Shown in pieces: positions 44,750-56,900 of a DNA stretch of 64,000 nucleotides; position 1 is the stretch's first letter, and every line of letters begins with the position of its first letter. A model generated the notes under the pieces. The model was not told the origin of the DNA. It made no database searches and saw only the letters and a list, made by a program, of their open reading frames with translations. The DNA comes from Amoebophrya sp. A120 (taxonomy: Eukaryota; Sar; Dinophyceae; Syndiniales; Amoebophryaceae), in assembly GCA_905178155.1 (NCBI GenBank), contig CAJINV010000016.1, forward strand, positions 1,811,102 to 1,875,101, in the 5' to 3' direction. The translations under genes were made by a program, and so were the position numbers.

Positions 44750-46386
44750 TTAAGTACTCCTTTCCAGCGGACCACCCAGATACGAATTTGCATGCAACTT
44801 GCATAAGGCGAGTCCCACAGCCAGTCTTGGGTCTTCATCGATCGGATAAATCCTTTCTTGGAAAATGAAGCCGTCCTGCTTCGCGTAGGTATCCAGGAAA
44901 AAAAGTGTGTAAGTGTAACTGTGTACGGAAAAGCAGCATCACAAATTAGCTTTGCATTACAGGGAAAATCTGTCATGCGCAGCTAGTACGTGGAAACACG
45001 TATGAAAGTAGCGTATGACGCAGATCCAGCATGACAAGTGTAACAGTTTTGCACTTTCTGCATCACAGATTTACACTCACATAGTTTTTTTCTTGCATAG
45101 TAGGCCAAGCCCGAGCAGTGGAGAAAAAGGACGAGAAGGAGCATGCCCACTCCCATATCAACTGCAAAAATGTCTGGGTCTGGAAGATCGCCAGGTTTGT
45201 CCTGCAGATTTTGCATGACCTATGACGTCTGTGATGCATGCCCTAGCATCACATATCTTCAGAGGACTTTGCGATGCCTCTACCGCATGAGAAATGCCCT
45301 CTCCGCGTAGCACAAACTGGAGTGCTATTGCTGGTTACGCAATACACATTTTTTTAGCATCCAGCGACAGCGTTACAAGTTTAGAATCTTCCAGACCCAG
45401 ACACTTTTGCAATCCATAGCCCAAGTACCGCATGCTCGCGTGCTCCCGCAGCAGGGCGGTTATGGGAGTGTCAGGATTGAAATCATCAAAGTGTCATGCA
45501 TAAAAAAACGCGATACAAAAATAGACTCTATTGCAGAGGACGCACGGGAGGCAGATTATAGTCCTGGTAAGGGTCAAAAGTTGGACTGCTGACTAGCATG
45601 ACAGAAGGCAGCTCTTTTGCCCTAAACCGCATGACAGACTCGCATCCAGGACCGGGAAAATTTGTCATGCACCGACTGCAAACTGTAGGTCTAACTTGTA
45701 TCCGTTTTATGCATCACAAATTATTGCAACTTTGACGATTTCAAACCTGACAGTTCCATAGCGGTCAGCTCGTAGTTATGGCGCCGGATCAGCAGAAAGT
45801 TCATCGAGCACCGGATGGTGAACAACAAACCCATCAGCGGGGCGTGCCAGGACAACCCGCACACCCAGTCCCGGGGGTCGCAGTCATAGTCGTCGAACCC
45901 GACCTCGAGAATCTGGTGGCGGAGCAGGTGCAGGCAGCCGACATACATCCACTGCAGCAAGGCTTCCCAGAGAAGCAGGGTAAAAGTCACTTTCACGGTG
46001 ATCTTGCTGGTGCGGACCACGGTCTCTCGTTTTACCAAAGGGAGAGAACACGACGAGGGGATCTTCACTGGAAAATGTGGTCGGGAGGGGAGAAGGGATA
46101 GGAGGGTCGTCGTGGTGAAAAGCTTGCTCGCCGTTGAAGATGCACGACTAGGTAGTGTCCCGCCAGGGGAAGTTCTACTTCCTCTTCCTCGATGAACTCC
46201 TGCATATAAGGTTGATGTATGGCTACTCTGTCGTCGTGTATCCAATCCAAGGAGCTGTCTCTCATGCTCGAGCAACAAAATCTCGTGCTGTAATTGCAAC
46301 TCCTCGGAGCAAAGCCGGTGGCGTGGTCGCCGGGACGGCCGGTGCTCACTGGCGGCAGTGGTTGCGAGCGGATTAAAACGCGCCAT
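44750..46386 (-). CDS. Multi-spanning membrane protein, family unknown
   Basis: Four exons (46386-45761, 45455-45419, 45150-45100, 44884-44750) total exactly 283 codons after removal of three introners. The start at 46386 is the first ATG (MARFNPLATT). A basic, Ser-rich N-terminal third precedes hydrophobic segments: ITVKVTFTLLLWEALLQWMY, WHAPLMGLLFTIRCSMNFLL and GVGMLLLVLFLHCSGLAYY. The last of these is assembled only by removing two introners, and one exon is just 37 bases. A soluble tail (QDGFIFQERIYPIDEDPRLA) ends at 44750. No family was recognised. Confidence 0.62.
44890..45099. mobile_element. Introner element, family 2
   Basis: 210 bp with ends TATCCAGGAAAAAAAGTGTG and ATAGTTTTTTTCTTGCATA, and TSD GTAGG. 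Removal restores CSGLAYAKQDGFIFQ. Confidence 0.92.
45156..45418. mobile_element. Introner element, family 1 (mixed ends)
   Basis: 263 bp. The left end is TATCAACTGC and the right end is GCAATCCATA. TSD TCCCA / GCCCA (four of five). Removal joins MRYLG to VGMLLLVLF. Confidence 0.88.
45461..45760. mobile_element. Introner element, family 4
   Basis: 300 bp with ends TATGGGAGTGTCAGGATTG and AAACCTGACAGTTCCATA, and TSD GCGGT. Removal restores YELTALLREHASMR. Confidence 0.9.
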
Positions 46387-47336
46387 TTTTGTACTTTGTT
46401 CTTTTTTTGAGTAGACCTCCACTTTGCAAGAAAATCAGCGTCGGATTGCACGTTTTCTTGTCAAGGAAGTCAATGGCGCGTTCGTTCCTCGATGATATGG
46501 TGGATACATCTTCCCTACTAAATACCTCCTAGTAGTGTCGACAATTCTATACTCGTGTCCATTTATTCGCCGGTTTTCGTGTCGCTCGGCAGATACTGCA
46601 GTAGATCTACTTACTTACTCGCTGTTCTTCACGAGCAATGTAGAGACTCATCGCCGATGATGAACCTATGCGAGCAGGAAGCTCAAGAAGAACATCAGCT
46701 GCAACTTTCGCTTGTGCTGCGCGGCATTATATATACAACTAGCCCGCAGCAACGGCGCAGACTCAACCTGCTTCGAGGAGGGAAGGTCCGCTTGTTTTGA
46801 AATGTTGTGTGTTCCTCCTCTTTTTCTTCTCTTGTTCTTCATAAAAACCACACATGGCCGCTAGAATGCGTTGTATCATCTTCGCTGGTGGTACTAGATG
46901 AGAAACAAACCATTTCTCAACTACACACTTCGTTGTCCTACTTCTCGCACCACATCAAAAGGCCGCTTTCTTTGTTGTTTCTTTGAACCTAGAAATGCCA
47001 CGGCCGTTATTTTGCTTGATCTTTGATCCTAGAGTTGTTGTTGTTTTGACACTGCTATTGTTTGATGATGCTTTAAAAATGTCCAATCGCCAATCTGTGA
47101 TGTAAATTATCAGAATCATGTGAAGACACGAGAATCCTCTGTATCGTCAAATCATCGCGCGCCGGGTAGTAGAGTAGAGCTCCTGGCTTCTATGAAGCTG
47201 CCGCTGGGAAAATCATCTGTGCTGGGGAAAAGCAGCTCAACAGGGCTCCTGCTGATGTGCAGACCGTTCTTCTTTTTGTTGGGTAGGCGTAGGGAAAGCA
47301 CCTGCTCATGCTCATGTGTGTCGCTGGGAATTTTTC
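46387..47336. other. Intergenic region, nothing recognised
   Basis: Spacer between the membrane-protein gene and the Rab gene; no supported feature. Confidence 0.5.
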
Positions 47337-48660
47337 TTATGATCCGCCACCGCAACACCCGCCAAAGGTGCTACTTGAACTCTGCGTATTCGCGCCGATT
47401 TGCTGTGATGGTGTAATAGTATGTTGTGCAGTTCAGTACTTCTCATCTTTACCATGACAAAACGAGCAGACTGATATAATTCGCGTGCATGGAAAAATGA
47501 AAATCACCAGAAGTCTATACGTGCGTGTTCGGGTCCTTTTCGTTTTTGTTTATTGGCAGCCTCTTCGCGATTTCCATGAAGACCTCTTTCACGTTTTTCC
47601 CGCTCTTTGCTGAAGTTTCCAAAAAAAGGATGCCCATCTCCTGGGCGTAACTTCGCGCGACCTGAGTGATGATGTGTGGCCAGTGTTGTTCAATACTTAA
47701 CTTGGCAAAGACAAAGAGAAAGACCTTTTACAGGATGAAACTTGCCGAGAAAAGCATGCACTGTCGGGTTGATCACCACGCAACACAAAATTCTAGTACT
47801 TCTTCTATACCTCCTGCTCTACTTGCCTCGGGAAATTCGCCTCTACAAGGTCGACCTTGTTTCCGCACAGCGCTATTACCAGCGACTCTTGCGCGGCCAT
47901 GCCTTGGAGCTCTTGGACCTGGAGTTGTAGTTTTAAAGATGATATTTTTCATGCGCATCAATAAATACCCGCAATATCAAATGCAGTTTCTGTCACGCGC
48001 AAGGTGGAAACAAATGCCAACGCTGCATATCCATATGTTCGAAAAAGAATAAAAGCATCTCAGTGATATAAAGTACCCATGATCGCGCGCCGTCGAAGCT
48101 CTCCCTGCTGGTAACGTCGTATACTATGACGGCAGCGGCGGCGCCCCTGATTTTATTTTCACAGTGACACTTCCACTTGTGATGCAAAAATCTGACGCAT
48201 GAGATGAAAACCTGTCTGTCATGCCAGCACCCTCGACGTCGACAATCAACTTCATCGTATTTTATTAATTAAAGGGAATGTACCAAGTCCATCCTTCAAT
48301 ATGTGCTATACCTGTAATACATCGGCGCGAGACTCCGATACCTTTCCTGCCCCGCGGTATCCCATATTTCGAATTTCACGAGCGCTTTTGGTTTCTCCAA
48401 CTCTACCGTCTGCGTCATAAAGGCGGCTGGAAGTTTGTATGTATGGCGGATGATGATCGCACGAATTAACGGAGATGCAATGGCAATGGAAAACAAAACA
48501 ACAAATAATTGCTCATTTTATTACCTCCTATTGTCGGCTCTTGGTTCTCGTAAAATTCTTCCTTTGCGAACCTTACGACCAGACATGACTTCCCTACACT
48601 GGCGTCACCGAGGAGCACCAACTTAAAGTGGTGCGGCGTTTTTCTTTTTTCTTTCGACAT
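47337..48660 (-). CDS. RAB5: Rab5-type small GTPase
   Basis: Six exons (48660-48525, 48426-48312, 48146-48077, 47918-47823, 47661-47521, 47381-47337) joined by five canonical GT-AG introns give 200 residues. All G motifs are present: GDASVGKS (P-loop), the effector-region Thr in [31 protein letters not shown] (G3 and switch II, the Rab5-like signature), GNKVD (G4) and ETSAKSG (G5). The C-terminus GGCCGGGS supplies the double-Cys prenylation site, found only in the last 45-base exon. Rab5 proteins control early endosome fusion. It has no introner. This gene shows that conventional splicing works in this genome. Confidence 0.93.
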
Positions 48661-50371
48661 GCTGCTGGTGTGGTCCTCGAAGGGATTTTGGCTTGCTGAA
48701 TCCTCTTCGACCTAGCAGGCTTCTACTGACTGCAGCTCTACTACTCCTTCTTGACTCCTGCGGCTCTTTCGCAGTTGAATCTGAGTCCTTGCGTCGGCGT
48801 CCTTTACTTCTTTGTTCTCCTCGTAGTTATAATTTCCGCTACTTGCTTCTTTCTTCACTTGTTGCGGTGCCGTCGTCGACTTGCTATTCCGAGTTTTATC
48901 TTCGCGTTCACAGACACAACGCTCGGTATGTCTTTGTTGTTGTACTTTTCCAAGCTATTGGGAGTGGTTGTTGCGTCAGTCGCTTTGTTTTTGGAGGATG
49001 ATTTTCGCGTAGGACAGCTGCTCTTTTGTACGAAGGAATCAAACTGCTCACCGTATGAAGTCGGGTCCGAGCAACTACGTCCCGTTCGTGAGCTCTAATT
49101 TTAATTTTCTACTGGGCGAAAATACTCTCTGCTGCTGTAGTCGTTCACCGTGTAGTATATTTTTCGCACGCTTAGCACCTTGCTCCGGTCCAGACTTCCA
49201 AGCGCCTTATTTTCCGAAAAATTTGGGCAGCTGCGACTCGTTCCAAATCACGCGGCGAGCAGAAGAGCTGCTACAAGCACGCGTGCAAACAAAGCTGACA
49301 GTAGGTCTTTGCGTGTGAAGTAAGTAGTCGAAGTCGCCGGCGTCTGCAGTTCTTGCGAAAACAGGAAACCGGCTGTGTTGCACTGCGGTTTGTCGTGTAG
49401 ACGTGCTACTAAAAACGCGCTTTGCCAGTTCTACTTCCGGGGCGAGAGTCCCGCGGACCGGATGAACGTAGTAGAAAAAGGGCCGCTGCCATGTCTTCGC
49501 CTTGTTTTATCTCTCACAAAATCTGCTCCGGAATGTTGATGTTCTGTCAGTTTCGCAATAGTACAACAGAAACTATTGCACAACTTCTACACCGATCATG
49601 AACTAATGTAGCTTCAAAATTGGCTGAGGACACAGCGCTGGTGCTTGCAGAAATTTCCGAAGTCGGGCCTAAAACAAAACTTGAACCGCAACCTAAAAGT
49701 GATAAAAATGTTCGAAAGTGCTTTCTGACTCTGGTCCTTATCACTGTGAGACGGAGACGTTTGCGATCAATGTATAAATGTGGGGCCTCACCACGACAGC
49801 CTAGTGCGTCTTAGTGTTTCTAAGTAGACATCATGAAAATGAGGACTGTCCTAGAAGTAGATCTCGTACGTCTGATCATATTTTTGGCAATCATGAAGCC
49901 CTCAAGAGAGCCGCCATGTCGTGTGTCTGTCTTTGCATCTACTTCGCTCACTGAGTCGCAAGTCCTCTTTGACAGGCTGCAATCTCGTGTGGCTCTAGTA
50001 CTTTGAAGATGCGGGGCCGCTCGAATGTTCGGGGGCTCTTGCTCTGAGTAGAGAACTCCTGATTTCAGCGTGCTCAAGAGTGTACTACAGAAGTTGGTTA
50101 CCAGGAGAGAACAAGGTAGGAGATTGATCTAATGCTGAGCAAATCAGGTGGCGAATACTTACTGCAGATGCCTTCATTCTCTTTTTGAATCACCATAAGT
50201 CTCGAAAAATGCCTGAGCTTCTTGTTTCGGATGCACATACTCTTCGTCATGGTTTCTGCTTTTCAAAAAATCGTGCTTTTAGTTCGTCTTGTGACAACTG
50301 TAAAGTTTTTTTGCCATCTGCAATATCCTGATCTCGCCCCGTCAAGAGAAGAAGTTGTTCTGAGTCACGTC
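48661..50371. other. Intergenic region, nothing firm
   Basis: A plus-strand ORF at 48693-49001 starts with a hydrophobic run (LLLTAALLLLLDSC), but nothing else supports a gene. It would be divergent from the Rab gene and is not called. Confidence 0.4.
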
Positions 50372-53300
50372 TCAAACAGAAATCCAGGGCATTTCCGGAT
50401 ACCCCGCTCGACTCAGCCCCTCCCGGTGTCTCCAGGTGTCGTTATCAAATGCAAAAGTGTCTGGGTCTGGAAGATTCTGACACCTGTCATGCGCGTTTTG
50501 CATGGGCCATGATGTCTGTGATGCATACCCTAGCAATACAGATTTTTTGAGGGCTTCTTGATGCCGATTCCGCATGACAAACGCCTTCTCAGCGTAGCAA
50601 AAATTGCATTCCCTTTGCTACTCATGCAATATAGATTTTTTTGGAATCCAAATGCAGCATCACAAGTTGCATTCTTCCACACCCAGACATTTTTGCAATG
50701 CATAGTCGTAAAAGGTTTGCCAGGAAACCGGTTTTCCGTTGTTCACAAGGTTGAACTATCAAATATAAAAATGTCTGGGTCTGGAAGAATCCGAACTTGT
50801 GATGCGTGTTGCGGATCATGATACAAAAATCTGTGTTGCATGACTTGCAAAAGGTCCCCACTTCTGGCCATGTTGAGAGGGCATTTCTCATGCAGAATAG
50901 GCATCACCAAGGGGCTGCAGAACCTGTGATGCTAGGCCCTGCATTCCAGACCTGGCGGAGCTTGAAAAACTGCATGACAAATCTCGGAATCTTCCACACC
51001 CAGACACTTTTGCATTTGATATGAACATCTGTCGCGCGAATTTCTCCCCGCCGGCCGCAGATTTTGATTTGTTCACGCTGTTTGCAGAAGAAGTAGCGGG
51101 TGATGAGGTGGACACTGAATAAAGTGGACCTACAGGCGGTGCTGGCTTAGAAGTACTAGTGCCACTGTTCTCCTCTATCAGACGCAAATATGTCTGGGTC
51201 TGGAACAAAGCAACTCGTCATGCTAAATCTGAATCATGTAAAAATCTGTGTTGCGTGATTACCATAAAGCTGTCCACTTTTGACCTAATCGAGAGGCAGT
51301 TTCTCACGCAGGATAGGCATGATAGAACTCTCACAGAATCTGTCATGCTATGTCCTACATGCCAGACCTCATGGGGCATAGAAAACCTGCATGACAAGTC
51401 TGGCATTCTTCCAGACCCAGACATATTTGCATTTGATATCCTGCTCGTTTCTGCTAAATCTCCTCCCCGCGTGTTCCTCCACTTTGAGCCAAAACGCGAT
51501 GAATTCGGTTTCCCCCAGCCTCTGTTGCAGTGCTGTTTTCGCGTTTAACCCGGGTCGCTCGGCGTAGCAGACTATCAAATGCAAAAATGTCTGGGTCTGG
51601 AAGATTGGGGGAGTTTGTCATGCAAATTTGACATGACCTGCAATGTCGGTGATGCATGCCTTCGCATTACAGATTTTGTGAAGGCTTTCTCAGGCCTATA
51701 CTGCATGAGAAATGCCTTCTCAGAATAGCAAAAATCTGAGTGCCGTTTGCTGCTCATGCAATACTTACAGGTTTTTCCATCATCGAAAGTTAGCATCACA
51801 AACAAGGTCCGAGCACGGGGACAGAGTCCCCGTGCGGCGACCTTCCGGCATTTGTCTGCGCGGTGGCACTGGGCAGGCAGGTCGCTCGCAGCTAGGTAAT
51901 TCGTTGCGCTTTGCATTCAATGACCCGCGACGGGGGGGCCTCCTGCGGACGCGGCTCCCCTGCTTGCGCGCACTAGATTCATTAGCCTGCCGCGCGCAAA
52001 GATAAAAAGAAAAGAAGAAACTGACGCCGGGTCTGCAGCCGGCCCCCAGGTTATGGCGCTGCGACAGAGTCCCCACATTGCCCTAGGGCTTTTCTCTGCC
52101 CCCTCCTTGGCCGCGCGGTGTGGTTAACGGGGAGCGCTAACAGCTGGCCCCTAGGCCATGACGCGGGGACCGAGTCCCCGCGCTGGCCTAGGGCTTTCGC
52201 CCCTCGGCCGCACGGTGTCCGGGAAGCGCCCACAGCTGGCCCCTAGGCCATGACGCGGGGACCGAGTCCCCGCGCTGGCCTAGGGCTTTCACGCCTCGGC
52301 CGCACGGTGTCCGGGAAGCGCTCACTGCTGGCCCCTAGGCCATGACGCGGGGACCGAGTCCCCGCGCTGGCCTAGGGCTTTCGCCCCTTGGCCGCACGGT
52401 GTCCGCGAGCGAAGCGCTCACAGCTGGCCCCTAGGCCATGACGCGGGGACCGAGTCCCCGCGCTGGCCCAGGGCCTTCGCCCCTTGGCCGCACGGTGTCC
52501 GGGAAGCGCCTGCAGCTGGCCCCTAGGCCATGACGCGGGGACCGAGTCCCCGCGCTGGCCTAGGGCCTTCGCCCCCTGGCCGCACGGTGTCCGGGAAGCG
52601 CGCAAAGCTGGCCCCTAGGCCATGACGCGGGGACCGAGTCCCCGCGCTGGCCTAGGGCCCTCGCCCCTTGGCCACACGTTGACCGGGGAGCGCGCACAGC
52701 TGGCCCCTAGGCCATGACGCGGGGACCGAGTCCCCGCGCTGGCCGAGGGCTTTCGCCCCTTGGCCACACGTTGACCGGGGAGCGCGCACAGCTGGCCCCT
52801 AGGCCATGACGCGGGGACCGAGTCCCCGCGCTGGCCTAGGGCTTTCGCCCCTTGGCCGCACGTTGGCCGGGGAGCGCTCACAGCTGGCCCCTAGGCCATG
52901 ACGCGGGGACCGAGTCCCCGCGCTGGCCCAGGGCTTTCGCCCCTTGACCGCACGGCGTCCGGGACGGAAATGGTCACAGTTGGCACCTAGGTCATGGCGC
53001 GGGGACATAGTCCCCGCGCTCACCTAGGGCTTTCGATCGCCCCTCGGCCGCACCGTCTCGCGTGACAGCTTGGGCTTTGGGTCCAAACCCCACATAGCAA
53101 AGTCCGAAAGTTTGGCTGGGGTGTGTCCGAGAGTCTGCCCGGGGTGTGTCCAAAAGTCTGCCCTGGGTGTGTCCGGGGTGTGTCTGGGGTATGTTCGGAC
53201 TTTTTGCCTGGGGTATGTTCGGGGGTCTGTCTGGGGTATGTCTGGGGTGTGTCTGGGGTGTGTCTGGGGTATGTTTATACCCCACCTGTTGGCTTTTCGG

Positions 53301-53523
53301 CAAAAAATTGTAGTCCGCCCGTGATTGAGGAGCATTTGCATACCCCTGACACACCCCCGAACATACCCCCGAACATACCCCTCGCATGCATTTTTGACCA
53401 GCTGCTGCAGTTTAGATAGTAATTCCATTCTTTCCAGACCCAGACATTTTTGCATTTGATACAGACTTTCAACCAGATCCGCTGTAGTTCATCCGTCGGA
53501 ACCTGCGAAAAGGCGCCACCCAT
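50372..53523 (-). CDS. Small EF-hand-like protein, probably N-myristoylated
   Basis: Five short exons (53523-53462, 51567-51439, 51170-51022, 50751-50705, 50437-50372) total exactly 151 codons once four introners are removed, including one of 1.9 kb. The start MGGAFSQ fits N-myristoylation. Helical segments (ELQRIWLKVCYAERPGLNAK; TEFIAFWLKVEEHAG) precede a Ser/Pro linker, then FNLVNNGKPVSWQTFYDTW, which looks like a degenerate EF-hand (loop Asn-x-Asn-Gly, then Phe). Calcium binding is doubtful because acidic loop ligands are missing. Introns make up over 80 percent of the gene. The function and the exact family are uncertain. Confidence 0.6.
50443..50704. mobile_element. Introner element, family 1 (mixed ends)
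   Basis: 262 bp. The left end is TATCAAATGC and the right end is GCAATGCATA. TSD GTCGT. Removal restores WQTFYDTWRHREG. Confidence 0.92.
50757..51021. mobile_element. Introner element, family 1
   Basis: 265 bp with TSD TGAAC. The interior is in the opposite orientation to the neighbour at 50443 (GAGAGGGCATTTCTCATGC). Removal restores ARQMFNLVNNGK. Confidence 0.92.
51176..51438. mobile_element. Introner element, family 1
   Basis: 263 bp with TATCAGACGCAAATATGTC / CATATTTGCATTTGATA ends. TSD TCCTC / TCCTG (four of five). Removal restores SRNEQENSGTSTS. Confidence 0.88.
52050..53045. repeat. 92-bp GC-rich satellite, about 11 copies
   Basis: CATGACGCGGGGACCGAGTC recurs at 52157, 52249, 52341, 52437, 52529, 52621, 52713, 52805 and 52897, spaced 92 bp (once 96), with a diverged copy at 52993. 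Each unit holds the hairpin GCGGGGACCGAGTCCCCGC and the palindrome-like GGCCCCTAGGCC. A relict hairpin (CGGGGACAGAGTCCCCG) at about 51,817 suggests where the array began. Confidence 0.93.
53110..53395. repeat. Short GGGGT(G/A)TGTCTG tandem array with an inverted arm
   Basis: About 53,115-53,275 repeats GGGGTGTGTCTG / GGGGTATGTTCG units of 11-13 bp. About 53,337-53,385 carries the complement (CCCCCGAACATACCCC). A large stem-loop is therefore possible inside the enlarged introner. Confidence 0.8.
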
Positions 53524-53942
53524 TTTTTTTACTTGGGTCGTTGCTAGGTATTTGCGATGAATTCTTGCCAGATGAAGAGGTTGCTAAGAGCTGATGATGA
53601 AAAGCTGTTTCTTCTAGTTCATCTAGACGTCGCATCTTCATAGTTCTTTTCGGGGACCGACCGAAAACAAGAACAGCTGCGACGCCGATTGCAAATCTCC
53701 GACTCCGCGCTTGCGAGACAATAATTCTGAGAATCTCTACTTGCTTTTCTCGAGGTTCCTCATTGCCGACTTTCGATGCTGGTGTAGTTGCCCTCTGAAG
53801 ATGAAACTTCTTCAACACAAGAACTTCCGGTATGATCAGAGAGATGATGCTGTGGTCGAGGACGTCGCAATGTGTCAATGGAATGCAACCGGGTGATGTC
53901 GCGGCAACAACTTGGTCAACTACAAATCGGACTGTTTCTACT
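53524..53942. other. Intergenic spacer
   Basis: A minus-strand ORF overlaps here in another frame but has no supporting features. Confidence 0.4.
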
Positions 53943-56900
53943 TCACTTTTGAGAGGATGCTCCTGACTTCTTCTTGTTCGTGCCAGCAGCTGAATCCATT
54001 ATAGAATTTTTCGCATTGCAGCTAGCCGCGTCTTTGTCGTCCTGCGTTGTTGTTGACGAAGAGCAGAGAGGAGCTCCAGCTTGTTCATTTTCACTCGGCA
54101 CGGGCGAGTACGAGCTCTCTTTTGTAGTTCTTCCAGTCTTGTAGTTATTTTTACCATTGTTCGCAGCTGCATTATGATTATAATTGTTCTCCCCGCCGTC
54201 CCCGTCGTTTTGTTGATCATCGTCCCAAACTTTCTTGAACAACCAGCTCCCAAACGACTGCGCGTCCTCCTTGATCATTCCCGTAATCTCCTTCCCAAAC
54301 TCCCCGAAATCGAGCCCCGAGACCTCGTTTTTCACGTTCTGCTTAATGCTGTCGAACTGTTCCTTCGCTTTCACCGCATTCTCCTGCAACATGAAGTGCT
54401 GCTGCAACTGCATACTGTAGTCGAAACTGCAGCTCGGGCAGTGGTGGAAGTGGGGTGGGAGGTCCTTCTTGTGGGAAGAAGATGTTGTGGATGCGACTGC
54501 GGGTTCTCTCGAAGGAGCTGTTGCTTCGTCCCAAATGGTCTGCAATGCGGCAGGTGTTGCTGCAGAAGCGGAAGCGCTAGATGAACTGCTCGTATTAAAG
54601 GCGGTAGTCGAAGAACTTGCTGCACTACTGTTGTTGTTTTTATTTTTCCCAGCATTTACTTCCACTGCCCCAGCGTCGCGGTGGTCAACTACACCTTGTT
54701 TATGTTCCAAGCACTTCTTGCAAATCATGACGTTGCACTGCGGACACGAAAAGTCCCACATCCCGGACAAGGCGTTCTGATTTTCCTCTTTGGAATAATC
54801 TTTCCCGCACGCCCCGCACACGTCTCTTTGGTTTATTTTAACCTGTTCTACCTCTGGCGAAGGTGATTCTTCTTGTTCTACTTTTCCCTCGTCTTCGTCT
54901 TTTGCTTTGTTCCCACCAACTACAACAGTCATGGTCTTCCCGTTCTTCTTTGGCGAAGATGAAAATCGGGTTTGCGGCTGGCCCTGTGCAACCCCCACCT
55001 GTCCGCCCACCGGCACGTCTAACACCCCCTCGATTCCCTGCTCGATCCACGCCCCACTGTGTCGGACCACTTCCTTCGCGTTGGACACCATTTTTCCGGA
55101 TTTTTCGCTGATTTCCATAACCCCCCTCGCCAGCAATTGCCCAGACACCTTGTACTTGCAGAACGGGCACTGCGGCTGCCGCAATTTGGAGAAGCACTGT
55201 TTGCAACAGACGTACTTGCACCGGGGGCAGATGAAGTCGAAGATGGAAGAGTCTTCTTGGTAGCAAATCCCGCACCCGGATTTCGATTTCTCCTCGTCGA
55301 TTAACTGGTTTTCTTTCTGGATCACAACATCCGGCACGACGATATTCTCATTCGCCCTTTCTAGCATCGGTTCGATCTTGTTCTCGATCAAATTCACGGT
55401 TTTATCCGCCACTTTCTCACCAAGGAATTTGCTGAAGTTAATCGCGTTGTTCAGCCCCTTGTGCAAAACAGATTCAAAATCCTGGTAGTTCAGGAGCGGT
55501 TCATTTTCTTTGTCACGTTCTTGTGCAGCGCCGTTTATTGCGTTCTTCTGTTCTTTCGCTGATGCAGCTTTAATATCCGAGGTTTTACTTTTAGCACCTT
55601 TGCTAGCAACCCCCTTGTCAAGAACATCATCAAGCTGATAGTCCAGCGCCCCGGTGCTGGCGATCCGCAGCCACTGGTGCTCACAAGCCTGCGAACTGTC
55701 CAGCCTTTGGTCCGGATCTGGCTGAAGCAATGCCCGCACGAACTGCTTCGCAAGGAGACTCGGCTTGCGGGTTGTTTTGCTGGTGGGTAGCTTTGACGAA
55801 GAGGAGGAGCCATTGTTGCCGTTTGAAGACGTCGCCGATGTTGTTGAAAAGCGTTCAAAAAGGCTTTTGAAAAAGCTGCCTGCACCACCACTTGTTCCCA
55901 AATCACCGCTAGAAGTACTGTTGTTTCCGATGTCCCAAATGGGGACTTTCCCCTCCAAAATCTCCTTCTTCATCAACTTGTTGTCGCTGTCCACAAACGG
56001 ACAGGAGTTGGACAGTAGAAACACGAAAATCACGCCCGCCGCCCACACATCCACTCTACAGTCATACCCTTTGGATTTCCCAGGTAGCAGGTGCATCTCC
56101 GGCGCCATGAACGCCGGAGTACCCAGCCGGTCACGTAATAGCTTCACTTTTTGCTCACTTTTCCCGTACGCCGTCGTGTCAAAATCCGTCATCACCTTCA
56201 CGGCCACCCCGAAATCTCCCAGTATGACCCGCTCAGGTGTTACAATCTCAAGCATTACAATAGAATCTGAGATCTGTTTTGCATGATGGGCATGACAGAC
56301 TCGCAGAGCGTTCCACTTTCTGCAATACAAATTTCGCCAGATTGTAGTGGGGTTTGGGGCTCCGGAACTTCTCATGCGCAATCCCACGAGAGTTGGCTAG
56401 ATCATGCACTCTTGCATCACAGATTTTCAGATTCTATTGTAACGCTTGAGATTGTAACACCTGAGCTCGTTATACCCAGTTTCAACGTTTTCAGGTCCGC
56501 AGCGAAGAGAAAGTTGTGCGGTTTCACGTCCCGGTGGCAGATGTCGATGGAGTGGAGGTAGCGGATCGAGTACAAAACTTGCTTCATCCATTTCGCAATG
56601 ACCGATTCTAGAAACGGCTCGGCTCCTTGGTTCTCCACGACCGCCTGCAAGTCCCCGCCGGGACAGAATTCCAAGACGAAACTGTACTCATTCTCCGACT
56701 CGAACGCCTCGAAAATCTCGAGAATGTTTGGGTGGCAACAGTATCAAATGCAAAAATGTCTGAGTCTGGGAGATTCCGAAATTTGTCATGCAGCTTTTCC
56801 AAGCTCCCCCAAGTCTGGAATGCAGGGCCTAGCATCACAGGTTCTGCAGCCCCTTCGTGATGCGTATTCTGCATGAGACATGCCCTCTCAGCATGGCCAG

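Larger units (their letters stand above)
51573..53461. mobile_element. Introner element, family 1, enlarged to 1.89 kb by satellite DNA
   Basis: Both family 1 ends are intact, and the TSD CAGAC is perfect (51568-51572, 53462-53466). The first roughly 230 bases are ordinary family 1 interior. From about 51,805 to 53,430 the element is filled by GC-rich satellite and a second repeat array. Removal restores WLKVCYAERPGLN in frame. Confidence 0.88.

Noticed and set aside
47500-47525. Rab protein ending at DPNTHV without prenylation site
   Set aside because: A further GT-AG intron leads to a 45-base exon encoding GGCCGGGS, as expected for Rab5.
48693-49001. Plus-strand secreted protein divergent from Rab5
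   Set aside because: Only a hydrophobic start; no recognisable domain, and it would be the sole plus-strand gene.
52050-53045. Repeat ORFs (GDSVPASWPRGQL) as a repetitive protein
   Set aside because: The unit is 92 bp, not a multiple of three, so frames rotate; it lies inside an introner.
52050-53045. CRISPR array
   Set aside because: There are no unique spacers; the 92-bp units are contiguous satellite copies, and the context is eukaryotic.
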